From the NCBI GenBank assembly GCA_047495785.1, contig JBLDXI010000054.1, forward strand, positions 3,224,001 to 3,288,000: a stretch of DNA of 64,000 nucleotides, given 5' to 3'. Positions 12,180 through 25,500 of the stretch are shown here, piece after piece. The stretch is from Lepidodermella squamata (Eukaryota > Gastrotricha). A model generated the notes under the pieces. The model was not told the origin of the DNA, ran no database searches, and saw nothing but the letters and a program-made list of their open reading frames with translations. The position numbers and the translations under genes are program-made. The stretch's first letter is position 1; each line of letters begins with the position of its first letter.

Positions 12180-13330
12180 GCTCATTAAACCCGTCAGCGT
12201 TTCCAATTTTTTAGATGTTGAAACTAAATACAACAATTTGCTGGCGCCCAGTACATATCTGTAACAACTATAATTTTTACAAATTATATCAAACTGATAT
12301 TTGAAAAAAACAGCAGCTCATCGGATTGTAACAAGCCGTAACAACCAATTGTCACAACTTCATGATCCGATGGCATATCCAGAATCACATTCACAAGTGC
12401 TATCAAAGTCATTATTTCCAAGTGGTAGTGATTATCGAGACGTACATGAGAACCGTTAGCATGGAATGTCTGATCGCATTAATTAATGAATTAAGGAATC
12501 GATGAAATGAATTAATGAAATGAAATTAATGAATCTAATATTCGAATTTGATGTTCTGCAGTATAAAGCTATACGTAAATGATTGAAATGTTGCTAGTCG
12601 CATTGCCGAAGGTCGAACATTTATGCTTCAACGATCATCAGGGCGTTCGTGTAATAATACTCTGGGTGAGCTAAAAATAGCTACAAAAAAGCTAAAATGA
12701 ATGAAAAAAGTAGCAAAGCTAATTTTAGAAGAGTATTATTACGCGCACGACCTGTAGTTAGATAGATTGTAGATCGTCAACGAAGCGTTTTAAATTGAAA
12801 CTTGAGGTATACTCAAATAAAATACTTATAGATCATTAGTAGGTGTAGACCTAACTAATCTCTCGTGGAAGAGAGAAATTTGTTGAGAGATATCACAAGC
12901 TCTCTACGAATGTCATGTATTCTCAGTGATTAATGTTGTTAATCAATGTTATCGATTCGATCCTGGTCACGATGGTGGTATAGTGAAATAGGTAGCATAT
13001 GGAAAATGCAATCTGATCGGCTCTTGATTATCAATATCAATTTCAATACATTACCTATCATGTCACGGGGACGGAATCACCTCTTCATATTAATTCCGAA
13101 GAGGTAACATCTCACTGAAATGCGAGACATATCATGCGATTATCCCGCAATCTGATTAATGCATTTTTATTGCGCATCTTTACCACAAGGGATATAATAT
13201 CCAGCAGTGTAATATATCGGAAGCAGTTACAGTGCCTATGGGATATGGGATTCAAGAGAAAGGGAGCGATCAACATGTTACCTGTGTTGCTTTTTGTATT
13301 ACTTTCTATTCTGCTATGACTCCGTGTCAT

Positions 13331-13480
13331 AAGAAGCGCCGCTCAGAATGGCGAGTGATAAAAAGATGGCGCGCAAGCGCCATCTCGGGATTTGATGCAG
13401 TTTGCTAGTTGTGGCAGAATGGTATCAGGACTCTTCATTCTTCGGCTCTACAGCCAACGCGGAGCTTTTTTGTAGGGAAT
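13331..13480. repeat. Right 150-bp inverted-repeat arm
   Basis: Reverse complement of 12030-12179. Immediately outside it, at about 13477-13491, the motif AATTTGATGCAGTTT repeats a stretch found inside the arm at about 13389-13403. Confidence 0.85.
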
Positions 13481-14810
13481 TTGATGCAGTTTCGTAAAGC
13501 TATAGTTTGCTTGCTATTTGAAGCTGTCCGCGTTACACGTTCGCTGTCGCGAATATGAGGATGACAAAGCGAGATCTAGCTATTCGATCGAACTCAAGCG
13601 ACAGATTACATCCGGTGTCGAAGATTGATCTATTGCCAATAGGAAGATATCGAATTCAGCGCTCGCGTGCTGCGCACGCTCGCTTCGGGTCGTTTTTGTT
13701 ACTCAACGAACCATATTCGATCGAATATACCTGATAAATAGCGTGCGAAGCGAGCTTAGCTGGGGCTACTTTTCACGATTATCAGTCTGAAAATGATCAG
13801 GTTTATCTCAAATTCGGACAAGCCTGGGTTAACCAGCTATGGATAGCGTTGACCCCCTGGACGGCCCTTCGCTAAAGCAGCGATGATCCCTCCAGGTTCT
13901 TCGTCGCAAAATTACACCAAACTTTCGCGGCGCTATTTCGCATGCTCTGATAAGAATTCAGAGTGATTCAGAATTCTCCCATCGATAAACATACGACTGC
14001 AGTATGTTTCACTATATAAGTATTTCAGTCCATATTTCAATAAATCTTCAACAAGTCTTAAACTCGTTTTTTCAATTTTAATCAAGCCAATCATATGTAC
14101 AAAACTGAGAATGTCGGAAGTTCTGCAAAGAAAGTGTAGCCCGTGGCGCAAGCTGCATCGGTGCACATCATGATGCCGCCGCATGCAACATGCAAAACTC
14201 ATTTGCAAGATCTCCATGGAGAAAGACTTGATGATTTTTTTTAACATGGATGGATACTTCGTTGTTATTCGATATTCGATGCATAGTTGCCTTTTTAACC
14301 AGCTCTCAAAAGTTTCTGCGAGAAACTCGACGGAAAAACAGCAGTTGGGTAACTCGAACAACGCAACTTTAACTTAGTGCCGCAACTTGCAAGTTTCGAA
14401 GCGCGCGCTCAAGTCACAAGTTTGAAAAAAATACCGCCAAAATAAAATATAATTTTTGCACTCATTAATAATTTTGGATTTTAAATAAAATTCCAGGAAT
14501 TAATTTTTTTTAATGTGAATCCTGTCCCCTCACGAAACCGCGGCCAGAGCGATTCGCGTTTACACACTGAGGGGGGGGGGGTCCACACTTTTTAAGGAAC
14601 CACGTAAAAATTGACTTCACGCGGTGACACAAAACAACACGTTACCTGTAGAATTTTTGCAAATAAATTATACCATTAGACAGCTGGGGATATTAGCTAC
14701 ATGCTGGTATAATTTTTTTCGAGAATATCTTTTGCCTTGGCCTTGTAATAAACACTCAAAGTAGGTACACTTTTGCCAATTTTCTTCTATTCTGCGTAGA
14801 CCTTATTATA

Positions 14811-14960
14811 TAGGGGGCTGACGGTGTGCCTTTTTTCCTCTTCCCTGGCCATTTCCCTTTTCGCCGCTGTCCTTTCCCAACCCTCTCTCCATTCTTCGGG
14901 AGGGCACGACCGTGCCCCCACAATTTACTTCGAACTTTAGCTGAGGCTTCGCTGTTCCTT
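14811..14960. repeat. Pyrimidine-rich dispersed repeat, copy A
   Basis: Contains CTGACGGTGTGCC, then a CT-rich run, CCCTTTTCGCCGCT, and later CTTCGGGAGGGCAC. The same blocks in the same order occur, diverged, at about 42390-42540, just downstream of a LINE reverse-transcriptase relic. It is therefore probably a truncated copy of that LINE's 3' end. Confidence 0.5.
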
Positions 14961-15443
14961 TTCTGGCCCTGTGCCAGGGGCCTTTCAATTGCGGTCTGTA
15001 ACCCGATTCCCGATGGGGCGATATAGGTTCAACATTTTCTGAGACTTTTCTCTTAAAAGCTCTATGACTAGAGATTAAATCATGAACCATGCCCCCTGCC
15101 CTTCCACGCTATGCGCTATGCCCTGGCAAGGCGTAAGGCCACTGATTTTTTCCGATCATTCGAGGTGCTTGAACTTAATACGGACTAATGAGTCATCGTT
15201 ACGTCAGAGACGCTCATTTCTCAGATGTGAGCGAAACAACTATAGATAGTTGCAAGTTGTAAGTTAGAAGCAAGAGAGAATTTTAGGTAAATCCTTATTG
15301 AGGTTGAATAGAGCTCCTGTTACGTAACTGTTTAATCTCAACACATACTTTCCAAGCAGATTGGGATTTTTAACATGTAACATGTAACCGGCTTTAACAA
15401 TAATACAAAATTCCCGTTCTTTGTTAGTTGTTAGAATGAATTG

Positions 15444-16747
15444 ATGTTTTTAAACCTAAATATGAAGTCGATATTCCTCAACCAAACATCACTTCAATAT
15501 TTATCGGGTAACATACTTCCCAATGCGATTACATTTTGTGGCAGCAATGAGATCCTAGCTGGAATGTCCAATGGTCAGCTGCTATTGAGTCGTATCAGGC
15601 CCATTCTAGAAGTAACCTGCGAGTACAACGCCCCAGACCTGATCACGGCAATTGCAGCAGTATCGTCCTCTAACGATGTCTCCGCTCTGGGCTTTCAATA
15701 TGTATGTGTCACCGCACTTGGCTTGTTAGTTTTTCTCAAGAAAAGCGTTGTAAACGGCAAAGAAGCGCTGCTTGAGTATTGCACGCTGCAAACTCCTCCT
15801 AACGCGTTTTCCCTGATGATTGGCGATATTGAAAACGGGCAGTTAGAGCTGGTAATTGGCTACACTGATCGCTTCGCTCGAATATACAAAACTAAGCCCA
15901 ATACATCGGGCTTGAGTTTGTCCTTGGAGCTCTGTTGTTCAATTAGCTTCAGCGGTCATGTGGCTAGTATGTGTTCGTTTTTCTCATACAGTTTAAATTC
16001 AAATTGTCTTCTGGTATCTCAACCCGGTGCGACATTTGTTGCCATTTCATTTTCGGAACTTCCTAAAACCGGTGGCTTATTTGAAGTCGACGATAAAATC
16101 CGCCGAGGGCCGGGTAAATTATGATTTAATCCAGAAATTCGCCTGGATTGTTCAGTTTATTTCTAGGCTCGCAGTCATTGTTATGTCGCTCTTCTGTTCG
16201 TACGTCTTGGTGCTGTCCGTTCATTCAATTCAGCGCTGATCGTGCCTCAGAAGAACTTGTTTGCATTGCTACTCTTGATGGCTTGCTGGCAATTTGTCGA
16301 TTAAATGATGGTGTTTCGATCTTCGAGATCGCCCTAGCGAGCCAGCTAGTTGATTTATCACCTGTTATCGTAACAATGGACAACTCTTTAAAAAGTTTCG
16401 TTGCTCTTGCATCTTGGAACGGTGTCATTTATTTAATCAGCGAAAACTGTGATATTCGGAAATTCGAAACTGGGGTTGCACCACAATGTGTTGCGAAGCC
16501 TTGCCAATCCGTTGCTTCAGATTGCTTCGCAATGGTATCTCTGGCGCCAAGCTCTTTGATATCCTACGAGATCAACGTTAATAACGTATTTGTCAATCCT
16601 AACTTGTTCGCTAATTTTAGAATGGATGAAAAGTCTTCCGCGATCATTGACGAACAGACAAAAGGTAAATCTGTACCACAAAAAGTAGCTTTCTTGCGCG
16701 AACTGCTTTATAGCGGCGAGAAGTCAAATTCTGCTGTAAATGAATAA
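15444..16747 (+). CDS. ITFG2-like KICSTOR component
   Basis: Two exons (15444-16113, 16167-16747) joined across a 53-nt intron give 416 aa; a second ATG lies at 15462. The protein has beta-propeller-like repeats: N-terminal ...AITFCGSNEILAGMSNGQLLL..., and GDIENGQLELVIGYTDRFARIY, which matches the FG-GAP-like GD...G..ELVVG.TDR motif of ITFG2. The C-terminal half has WD-like repeats (CIATLDGLLAICRL, FVALASWNGVIYLIS). In mammals ITFG2 is a subunit of KICSTOR, which places the mTORC1 inhibitor GATOR1 on lysosomes. Length is near mammalian ITFG2 (about 447 aa). The family call is moderate; another propeller protein is possible. Confidence 0.55.
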
Positions 16748-16859
16748 AATTTACAGATATTTTTACGATTCCTGACAATATCTTGAAAATGCCAGCTTTA
16801 ATCCATCCATCGCTTTTACATTATGTTTAGATTATTATTGAATAAATGACTCACTTTTA

Positions 16860-18641
16860 ATGGAGGGAAAGAAATGGGTAAGATTGAGGAAAAGGTTATT
16901 TTGAAAATATTAAAAAAATCTTATTTCAGAATAATATTGCGTCGCAATTCGACCTGCCTGAGCGTCAAGCTAAAGTCAAGCAGCTGTTAAAAATCAATGA
17001 GCCTGGAGCCGAAGTTTGGTGCCTCTGCCGATCTTCAGATTGTAGCACTTTTATGATGTTTGTCCACCTAGCAAATTACAAGAAACCTGATGATTTACGT
17101 TAGGTATGTTTCAGAGGCTGCGATAATTGCGATGAATGGTATCACGGAAACTGTATTGGCTTGAAAGAGCGCGAGTCAAAGAAAATCAAGAAATATTTTT
17201 GCGAGAAATGTCGAGCCGAAGACCCTAGTCTCGAGATTCAATACAAGCCGCAATATGCTGAAAAAATGCAGCGCAAAAAGCAAAAACGTTTAAGGGTCGA
17301 GGAAGACGAGGCTTTCTCCGATTTAGATTCAGTAAGATTTTCACTTCATACTTGTAGGTTTTTAAAGTCGCAATTTTTCTAGGCACAATCGAAAAAGCAG
17401 AAAACCAGTGAATCAGTGAAGACTGAGACACCCAAACAGAAGCAGGTCGCGGAAGTTATCAATCGGCAAAATAAATCGGTTCCTCGTCCTTCTCCAGCCC
17501 AACCTCAATCTGTCAAGGTAGAACCTACCCCAAAGGCTGCCGAGAAGCCGGTTGCTTACGTTCCATCTCAATGCTATGGACCCGGCTGTTGCGAGGCTGC
17601 CCGGCCTGGTTCGAAGTATTGCAGTGACGATTGTGGCATGAATTTAGCGCGAAATCGAATTTTCGAGTTGCTTCCGTGGCGAGTTAGTCAATGGGTCGCA
17701 TCTACATCATCTGCCGACTTGAAAAATCAGAAAGACCTTGAAAAGCTGCGGGAAGACCGTCAGGCTCTTCACGACCAATTAGCTGCTTTGGACTCGAAAA
17801 AACAAAAGCTGGAAAATTTGATAACACGCGCGAAAAGCACGCTGCCGATGCCAGACCGAACTGACGAGGAGGGTGGCGAGGAGGGCGCGGGTGAGGGCGC
17901 TAGCTCAAAAGGCAATGAAGAAGCTCAACTTGACTGTGTTTCCTGCGGTAACGCTCAACCTCAAAAAATGGCCTTCCGTCACATGGAGCGGTGTTTTGCC
18001 CGCTTAGAGAGCCAAACCACCTGTTGGTCGATAATGAGCACCCGAATCGAGGGTGACTCTATGCTGTGTGATTATTACAGCCCTCAGCTCAACATGTACT
18101 GCAAACGTTTAAAACACATCTGCCCTGAACATTTTAAGGAGGAGAAGAGCGAAACTGAAGTTTGCGGTTGCCCTCTTGTCACACATGGCAGCTCGCCGAT
18201 GTTCGAAGTTTGTTTCAACGTATGCGGCCAACAGAAAAGCTGTTCCGATGACGCGGAATACACCGAATTTTGTCGATTGCTCAAATCCCGATGCACACGA
18301 CACACGTCTTGGGATCGGTTAAGGCGTGCGCATATTGATCTCGAACGATTCAAATTGGTATGCAACTTCATGCTTTATCGGATTTTCCTCATTTTGTTTG
18401 TTTTTAGTGGAGTAAACTCGAAGAGCTGCTGGAGAGGGAAAATCAAATCCGGTTCGCCCTATCTAATCGCGCTGGGGTAGTTGCGCTTCTACTCAATGAA
18501 ACAGTTGACTGTGATCCCGATGTTCCTTTGATCCGGCCGAAAAATGTTGTAAAATCGGATGTTCAGCCGGCGGCCCAACCTGGACACGAGTATTGCTCTA
18601 CCTTAAAAGAAGCTCAGCAGCCGATGGAAACGTCTGCATGA
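16860..18641 (+). CDS. CXXC1: CFP1/CXXC1-like Set1-complex subunit without a CXXC finger
   Basis: Five exons (16860-16877, 16930-17057, 17115-17331, 17383-18357, 18408-18641), 523 aa. The ATG at 16860 is chosen because it reads through the only strong GTAAG donor in frame. An N-terminal PHD finger (VWCLCRSSDCSTFMIGCDNCDEWYHGNC...FCEKC) is followed by a basic Lys/Pro-rich linker. Then comes the CFP1 C-terminal domain, with CYGPGC, PGSKYCSDDCGM, WRVSQW, a coiled coil and a Cys/His-rich block (CVSCG...HMERCF). CFP1 directs the Set1 H3K4 methyltransferase to promoters. In vertebrate CFP1 a CXXC CpG-binding finger lies between the PHD and CYGPGC; here that stretch has no such cysteine pattern. Confidence 0.88.
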
Positions 18642-19293
18642 ATTGTTCCGTTTTTTATACGTTTTTTGACAAAAATACGGCAATAAATGTCATCGAAGCA
18701 TCTTTTTATTTCACTTTTCCAATGAACTCAGATGTTATAAATCTCGCAGGAGCAGGTGTAGATGATGATAATAATAACTCGGAGCAACAAGACAATGAGA
18801 GTGATTTTTCAAGAGTGAACCAGTCAAGCTGGTAATTCGAGCATGACGTGATACTTTCTACGCAATTAATGATTTTGTCGTAAAGACTGGAATGAGCCGT
18901 TTTCATTGACTGATGATGATAATAATAGTGTGAGGTTACTTGTCGTAATATCGCAAAAGCACGCGCATCCCACCCGCTGCCGCTGAGTTCATTCGTGTGG
19001 CACATGGAAGTAACTGACAAACGAGACGATAAAACTTCGTACAACAAGTTGTATGCATAATATATATTTTTATAGATAAATTTCTTTTTATTCAATATAG
19101 TATAGCAATATAATTTTTTAGCAAACAGCAACAATTGAACCATTTTGTTTCAAAACCGAAGGATTTTCGCAACAATAAAACTCGTCAAATTCTCGAATAA
19201 TAATAGAATTAGATTGATACAAAGGTGATGTAGGTTTTTCTTTGTTTGTTTGAAATGCGTAGAACAATGAGGCAGATTCTTCTCAAGAAATCA
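18642..19293. other. Intergenic region between converging 3' ends
   Basis: Contains AATAAATG at about 18681, a plausible poly(A) signal for the CFP1-like gene, and AT-rich sequence expected to hold the nuclear-receptor 3' UTR (-). No other feature seen. Confidence 0.4.
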
Positions 19294-22200
19294 CTAGACG
19301 AAAGAGGAGCCGCGCCCGTTGGAGCCCGAAACTAAAATGCCGGTGGTATCACAGGCAGGCGACGCCTGATGCTCGGGCGCTTCTTCTTCGTTCGTTGACG
19401 TGTCGTCGACCATGAGCAACGAGGGTGACGAGTCGGAACCCGTCGCTTCGGCTTTGACCATCGCTGCGAAGGGTCCACTGACGGCGGTGAAAGCCGACGT
19501 TCTCGTCTCTTTCACCGCAACTGATGAGGTAGTACTACTAGCTGTTAAGCTGGATCCAAACATATTGCGCAGGAGCGAATCGCGTGAAAAATTATTAGTA
19601 GAAGTAGTAGTGCTGTTGACAGCTGGACCAGGTGAGACTTGATTGCGTTTGTTGGCCGGCTGGAGTTGCTGGCCGGACGAAGAGGCCAAGAGATCGCGTT
19701 CCAAATTTCGGGACAGGAAAATCGGAATTAAACTGGATACGGAAACTGAGCCGAGGTGCGTGCGGAAAAACAACTCTTCGACTACGTTGGGTTGAAGGCG
19801 TTGGATAGACGCGAGCAGTAGCATGACGGACGAAACACGCTGCACCACCGCCGCTTGACCAGACGAGGAAGTAAATTCGGTGTCATCGGCACCGTTTTGG
19901 AGCAAACTGCCCAGCGTCGACGTCGAGCAGGAAGATTGCGGTGCTGATATAGACGCACCGCTGCATTGGAAAGACGAAAATTGTTGCAGGGTGAGGTCGC
20001 GCAGGCCCTTTAAAGCCGCGCTCGGCTCGTCATCGGCCGAGAAAAGCACGAAAAGGCGCAGGAAACCGAACTCCGGCGCACCCAGGTGCAAACTGTCTGC
20101 ACTCGATAATATGGACGATAGCAGTTTGTTTTGCTCGCACAACAGTGCGGATGCGTTCTTTTGATCAGCTGCTGCTGCCGCTGGTTTGCTGTTGCTGTTG
20201 TTGTTTGTCGCATCTTCTTTAGTCGCCAGGATGAGGCGCAAATGATTGTCAACAGCGGATAAAATAATAGGAAAGTTAAACCGCTTCGAACATTGGGCCA
20301 TGCTTATCGCAAACAGCGCGTGCCAGGAGTTCTGGAGAATTCGCATTTGAGTCTGAAAAATACGAAATATTACCTCAAAACTCAAATAAAAAATCGATAA
20401 TAATTGGGTATAAATATTTGCAATATTAAAATCGGAGTACCATAGCTAAATTTTTTCCGATTTCGATTTTTTTCTCAATCGATAATGATGTCACGGGATT
20501 TTTCACTCTAGCTGTCTGATAAAATCATCAAGACAGAATTTTTGCAACGTTGGCTGCCAAGATTTCTTATGTTCGAAAATTAATGATTTGTAAAATCGAT
20601 ATTTGAAATCGATATCGGCGCTCTGCAGGCTGAATTATAACTCGTAAATTAGGCATGATAATAAAAATTGAACTCGAAAAGCCGTGTTTTGAGGAAATTT
20701 AGTACTAGAGCCTCAAATTTAGTACACTCGTGATTCTAATGCGTCCTCCTTAATGCTATAAATAGGTGCGAGGCCTATGAAAGAAGCGTAAGCGTACCTC
20801 TGTAGGAAGGAACTCGAATGCTGGCAATTTTTTAATCCAAGCCAACGTGTGAAATAGCAGGCGACTAGTACATTGAAACACTTGTTGGCTATTCATAACG
20901 GCGCCCGTTGCCATCAGTTGAGCAGCAAGTGTCGGCGATGACAAGTCAGAACCGGGCAAAGGGCCGACGTCAAACTTGACGAGGTCGGCGGGCAGAACCG
21001 GGCCTACGAAGACCGGCGGGCTATTCTGTGCACTTTTCGCCGCCATCGCGCCGTTTTGGCCGTTATCGCTGCCAGACGATTTAGCAGCCTCCAGGAGTAC
21101 TGAGAAAGTTTTACTCAGCTCAGATGACGGCAGGCCGTTCGAGGCGTTGCTGGTTTCATTGAGTAACGTATTTCTCGCGTTGCCATTGGCTGAAGCGAAG
21201 AGAGGGGGCGATAAGGAGGAGACTGATTGGCGGCCTCGCGACGTGCTCCGCTGAAGCATAAATTCCGAATCATCATCGCTGACTATTGAGGCGGCATTCC
21301 GAATGACTCCGACGCAGGGCGATTGGGTTTGAGCATTGCCATTTGTTTGGAGCGGTTGAGATCGACGAGCTGAGTTGTTGACCACCGCAAGCAACTGCGC
21401 TAATTGCGAATTGCTTGACTGATACACCGACGAGCTGCTCTGAGCAGGGGTGGGCAGCGACGGCAGATCAGCCAGCTGCTGTTGCAGTTGCGACATTTGC
21501 TGAGGTGGTTGTGACGTAGGTACCGCACTAGCCGGCTGGGGTGAGGGAGTCACTCCTGGGGTATTTGAGCCGAAGTCAGGGGGAGGAGGTGATTGCGATA
21601 AAAGAAATCCGCTGCCTTTTCGGCCAGGTTGCACAGCTAAAATATTTTATTAACATTAAAAAAAAATCCACCTTAATTTTTTCCGAAAACTCACATTCAC
21701 GCTTCATGCCCATTTTGAGGCATTTTTGTAGTCGGCAATACTGGCAATTATTGCGGAGGGTAACGTTGACTTCGCAAACTTTCTTGAAATGGCATTGGTA
21801 TTGAATGTTTTTGCGAACCGAACGTTTGAAAAATCCTTTACAGCCTTCGCATGAAATAATGCCGTAGTGGCGACCCGAAGCCCGATCACCGCATACTACG
21901 CACGATTCAATGACCACATATTGTAATTGACCAGCTTGTTTATTGCCGATATCCAAAGGCTATAAAAATCGAAAAGCAAAATCCACATAAAAACCCATGT
22001 TTTGACGCGCCAAGAATAAAACTAACACTATCGGCGATTTCATTCAATAAATACGATGTTTTCTCCGGTACCGTCGAGTCTTGTTCCACTGTATCCGAAT
22101 CGCTGTTATTAAGCCGCGTGGAAAATTGCGATCCGTTGCTTCCGTTCGATTTTACCGCCTGGTTTTGCGGCGGGGCATTCTGCGGCATAACATCGGGTTC

Positions 22201-22533
22201 GGAAATTAACCGTTGTAAATGTTTGGTTGTAAACAACGGCAGGCGTTGTGTTAATGTGTAAATAGGCGCCATTGCCGATTCAAATTTCCGCTTATCATCC
22301 TCCTGATCGCTATCATCGTCGTTCGTTCCATTTCCGTTGCCGTTCTTCTCATTTTTCACATTTGACTCGTCGTTATTCGGCGACATAGAATCAGAGTCTG
22401 CGGAGTAGTCGGCGTTGCTTGACAAACGTAATGGCGTCTCGGACTGACGGTCCAAATCCGGGGCACCGCCACCCTCGCTTCCATCGATTCGGCGGCGTTT
22501 ACTGGAGAGACCACTTAAATCGATCACTTCCAT
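19294..22533 (-). CDS. Nuclear receptor, NR2C (TR2/TR4)-like
   Basis: Four minus-strand exons (22533-22027, 21959-21695, 21636-20798, 20352-19294) give 889 aa. A Ser/Asp-rich N-terminal domain (about 1-180) precedes a C4 zinc-finger DNA-binding domain starting [14 protein letters not shown], with P-box CEGCKG and second-finger end [19 protein letters not shown]. The sequence after it (VQPGRK) resembles the VQ.ERK that follows the DBD in TR2/TR4. A long Gln/Ser-rich hinge leads to a ligand-binding domain ([17 protein letters not shown], then [14 protein letters not shown]) and a low-complexity tail of about 120 aa. The receptor should bind direct repeats of AGGTCA as a nuclear transcription factor. 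The intron at 20353-20797 (445 nt) is unusually long here. Confidence 0.9.
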
Positions 22534-25500
22534 TTAATTTATTGATAATAAAAAGCCGCGGTGGTCAGCGCATTGCTATCGAGGTGTAATATTTTCGGAA
22601 CAGATCGTCTAGAAAAAGAAATGGAATTGCTAGTAAGTACTTGAGTGAAAAACAGTCATGGTCAACCGAGGGAAGCGCGTCAATTAGAGCGTGTGGCGAT
22701 AAAACGTGTGCCAAACTAAAGATAGAGTCGAAATTAGCTTTACGAAAACAAAACGGAAGAGAAGCGCACTAAATACAAGGCAATATGATCTCCGCTATAC
22801 AGGGTTGTTTTGACCTAGCCTCGCGGGAAAACTCGAGCATCATGTGGTCAGTCAGTCAGTCAGTACTTGACTCAGACGGCAATGTATCTAGAAGAAAGGG
22901 AAAGAGCACGCGCTCTTGCCAAGGTAGAAATATATTGCGGATAGAGAAAACGAACGGCTCGCGAGCGGGCAGTCAGCATCCCCGTGCCGCCGCAATAGCG
23001 TCAGAGGCTTGCCCTATTGTATACGGACTAATATAATACAAGTAGTACTCATATACAGCAAGTATGCACGCTATGAAATGCTCAATAGCGATATAGCATG
23101 AAGAGTAAGCGAAGCTTGCCAAGCACGCCGGGTCCACAGCGCAAGAGGTCAGGTCCTGTAAACAGTCGAACTCGTATACATGAATATACTAGCGGGTGTA
23201 GAGCAGAAGCGATGATCATGTAAACAGTTCTAATTAATTACGAAAGCGTGGGTTCACGACTCGGCCACAATGAGTTCAACAGACGCGCGCAAAGTTTAGG
23301 GGTTAAAGGCGCTCTATATAACATTAATATTACTACGCATAGCCAGTATTGGTCATATTATCAGCCAGTCGGTCGGTCACTGAGCGGTCCGGTACGACGC
23401 ACCCTGGCCAAGAAGGTTAAGCGCCGCGTTAAGCCAAAAAGGTCACAACAGGGTTAACAGCGCGCGTTATGTCATCGACATCTGTGCGCGCGCTTAGTAC
23501 ACCGGTATCAAGTATGGGCAGTGGTCAGCGCCCCCTATAATACAATCGCTGGAAGCCAAATAATTGGCAACAATAGCGGGCATCGAATAGCCGAAATAAG
23601 GTATTTCCGCACTTGGGTGCGTTTTTTATGTCAGGAATTATCCTTTGCCTATGTAAATGCACCGTGAATTCCAGTTTATATATACATTACAGTACATCGC
23701 ACATAAAGGCATAAAAGTGCAGCGAGTTGCGCGGCCAATGGATGTATTTTTTGTTGTTCTGACACGAGTATATGCAAGTGCGCGCCTTCTGCTATTTTAG
23801 GTTAGAATGCACTGGTCGATAAATGAGTGGCCAGCGTATTTGGCAGAAAAGTAGCTGTATAACCGGTCCCAATATTATACACAAATGATGCAATGAGAAG
23901 ATGTATGGCTATCACATTATACATCAACAGGAAAAAACCGAAATCTTCGATAAGTGCATTGAACGGGGGCCACAGTAAATATAACATTTCATCTCAGCGC
24001 AGAGCAAGGTCAGTCGAGCGACGTGAGTAGCGGAGAGAAAATCGAATGCGAATAAACATACTGCGACCTAACGAACATTCAGAATAAAGAGGTCATAAGC
24101 TCAAGCATTTACGCGAATACTTTTATTAATAGCAAAACCTGTTCATGTCAGCGTCAATTAGTATCAAGTCATTCGCATAAACAGCGCATGCTAAAATTAC
24201 TGTCATGTTGCGTTACGCAAATCCAATTAGGCATCGCACCGTGAAAAAAAGAAATCTTTGTCACTTCCTACTTCAGACCATATTGCTGGGGTTGAAATTT
24301 TGTAAAAACTGATTAGTGTCAATTCGCCTATCAAAGAGTGGGCAATAAAGATAACAAAAAAGCAGTTTCGGGACAATGATATGGGATAACATCATAATCT
24401 AATGAAAATCCGTTCCATTTCGAACTTTCCTAGTTTCGAACAATGGACAGTTCCTTTCGCCATACATAAGAATACCTGGGACATAAATAAGAGTCAGTAT
24501 GAATCTCACAACATAGTGATAACACGAATTTGTCTTTCGAGTAGAATCGGAAACAAAATGTCATCTAGAGGCAATTTTATGAATTGCTAATAGGAAACTT
24601 TGGCCAGGACTCAATTATAATTCATTCACCTAATCGTTCACTAAATACCGAGTAATTATGTCAAGCCCTGATAATTTCTCACGATGTCTTCAAAAGTCTG
24701 CCTATATAGATAGAGGATAAACTGATGCATCCGAAGTGGAAATGGGATCTAACTTTCTTCAGTATAACTTTATAAAACGTTTCAAGTTGACAACACATAG
24801 GATTAGAGAGCAGAGAACGGAGAGCTGTAGAAGGTTCAATGCTCAATTTTAGTCAATTAACTTCAGTTTCAAGCCAGGGCACAGAGCCAAAAGATGAGGC
24901 CCGAGAAACAGCACGTGGGGACGATTGATTTAAGTCACTAACAATGTCGTTTTGAAGCACTCCAACGTCTCACAATTTTATTACTATTTTTAGCATTAAA
25001 TTGGGTAATTTTGATCCTGAAAGAATGATTGTTTGCCAATTCTGATAGTTCAACGGGGCGGAGGTTGTTGACTTGAATTTAGGCGTGGGGATAGCACAAC
25101 GGGGTATATAAATGAATTAGAACGAGAAAAAATGAAGCCATAATTTCAAAATTTCATGAAGCTAGGACCAAACTTCAAGTTAACAACAAAAGTTGTTAAC
25201 AAGAGACCGTTTTTCCAATAAAACAAGACCGTTGGAAAAAAAAACCAAACTTCAAGGGCCGCCAACGGCCATTAACAAACTGACGCGGTTCCACATATGG
25301 TGTAGGGCAAGGGTGAATGTTCAGTGATTTCTCAAATATAAATCCTAATTATGAATCATGTGTGTCGAATAAAGTGGTACAAGGTATGGTATATGGTAAT
25401 GATGCGGCTTTCAACGATTGACAAGCTCTGAAAACGTTAAATTATTGAGGAAGAGGTAAGACCGTTGAACAGGAACAACAGTGTTCCCTAGAATCCCTAA

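Larger units (their letters stand above)
12030..13480. mobile_element. 1.45-kb element bounded by 150-bp perfect inverted repeats
   Basis: Positions 12030-12179 and 13331-13480 are reverse complements of each other with no mismatch found by eye. The arms contain a small hairpin (GATGGCGC, loop TTGC, GCGCCATC). The 1.15-kb interior is AT-rich and has no recognisable protein. This looks like a foldback-type or non-autonomous DNA element; an inverted duplication is the alternative. No flanking target-site duplication was seen. Confidence 0.6.
10938..15443. other. Long gene-free, repeat-rich region
   Basis: About 4.5 kb with no gene I can support. It contains a 151-bp MITE-like element, a 1.45-kb element with long inverted repeats, a GC-richer patch at about 11500-11750 with no recognisable product, an 11-nt G run at about 14571-14581, and a pyrimidine-rich repeat at about 14811-14960, all described separately where supported. 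Open frames of 142-150 codons at 11395-11847 and 13933-14361 (-) have no recognisable domains. Confidence 0.5.

Noticed and set aside
13933-14361. 142-codon minus-strand open frame
   Set aside because: No motif or family resemblance seen and it lies in a repeat-rich gene-free region; not enough to call a gene.
16871-16929. CFP1 start at ATG 16874 with a 35-nt intron
   Set aside because: It needs an unusually short intron with a weak GTTATT donor; the ATG at 16860 with a GTAAG donor gives a normal 52-nt intron in frame.
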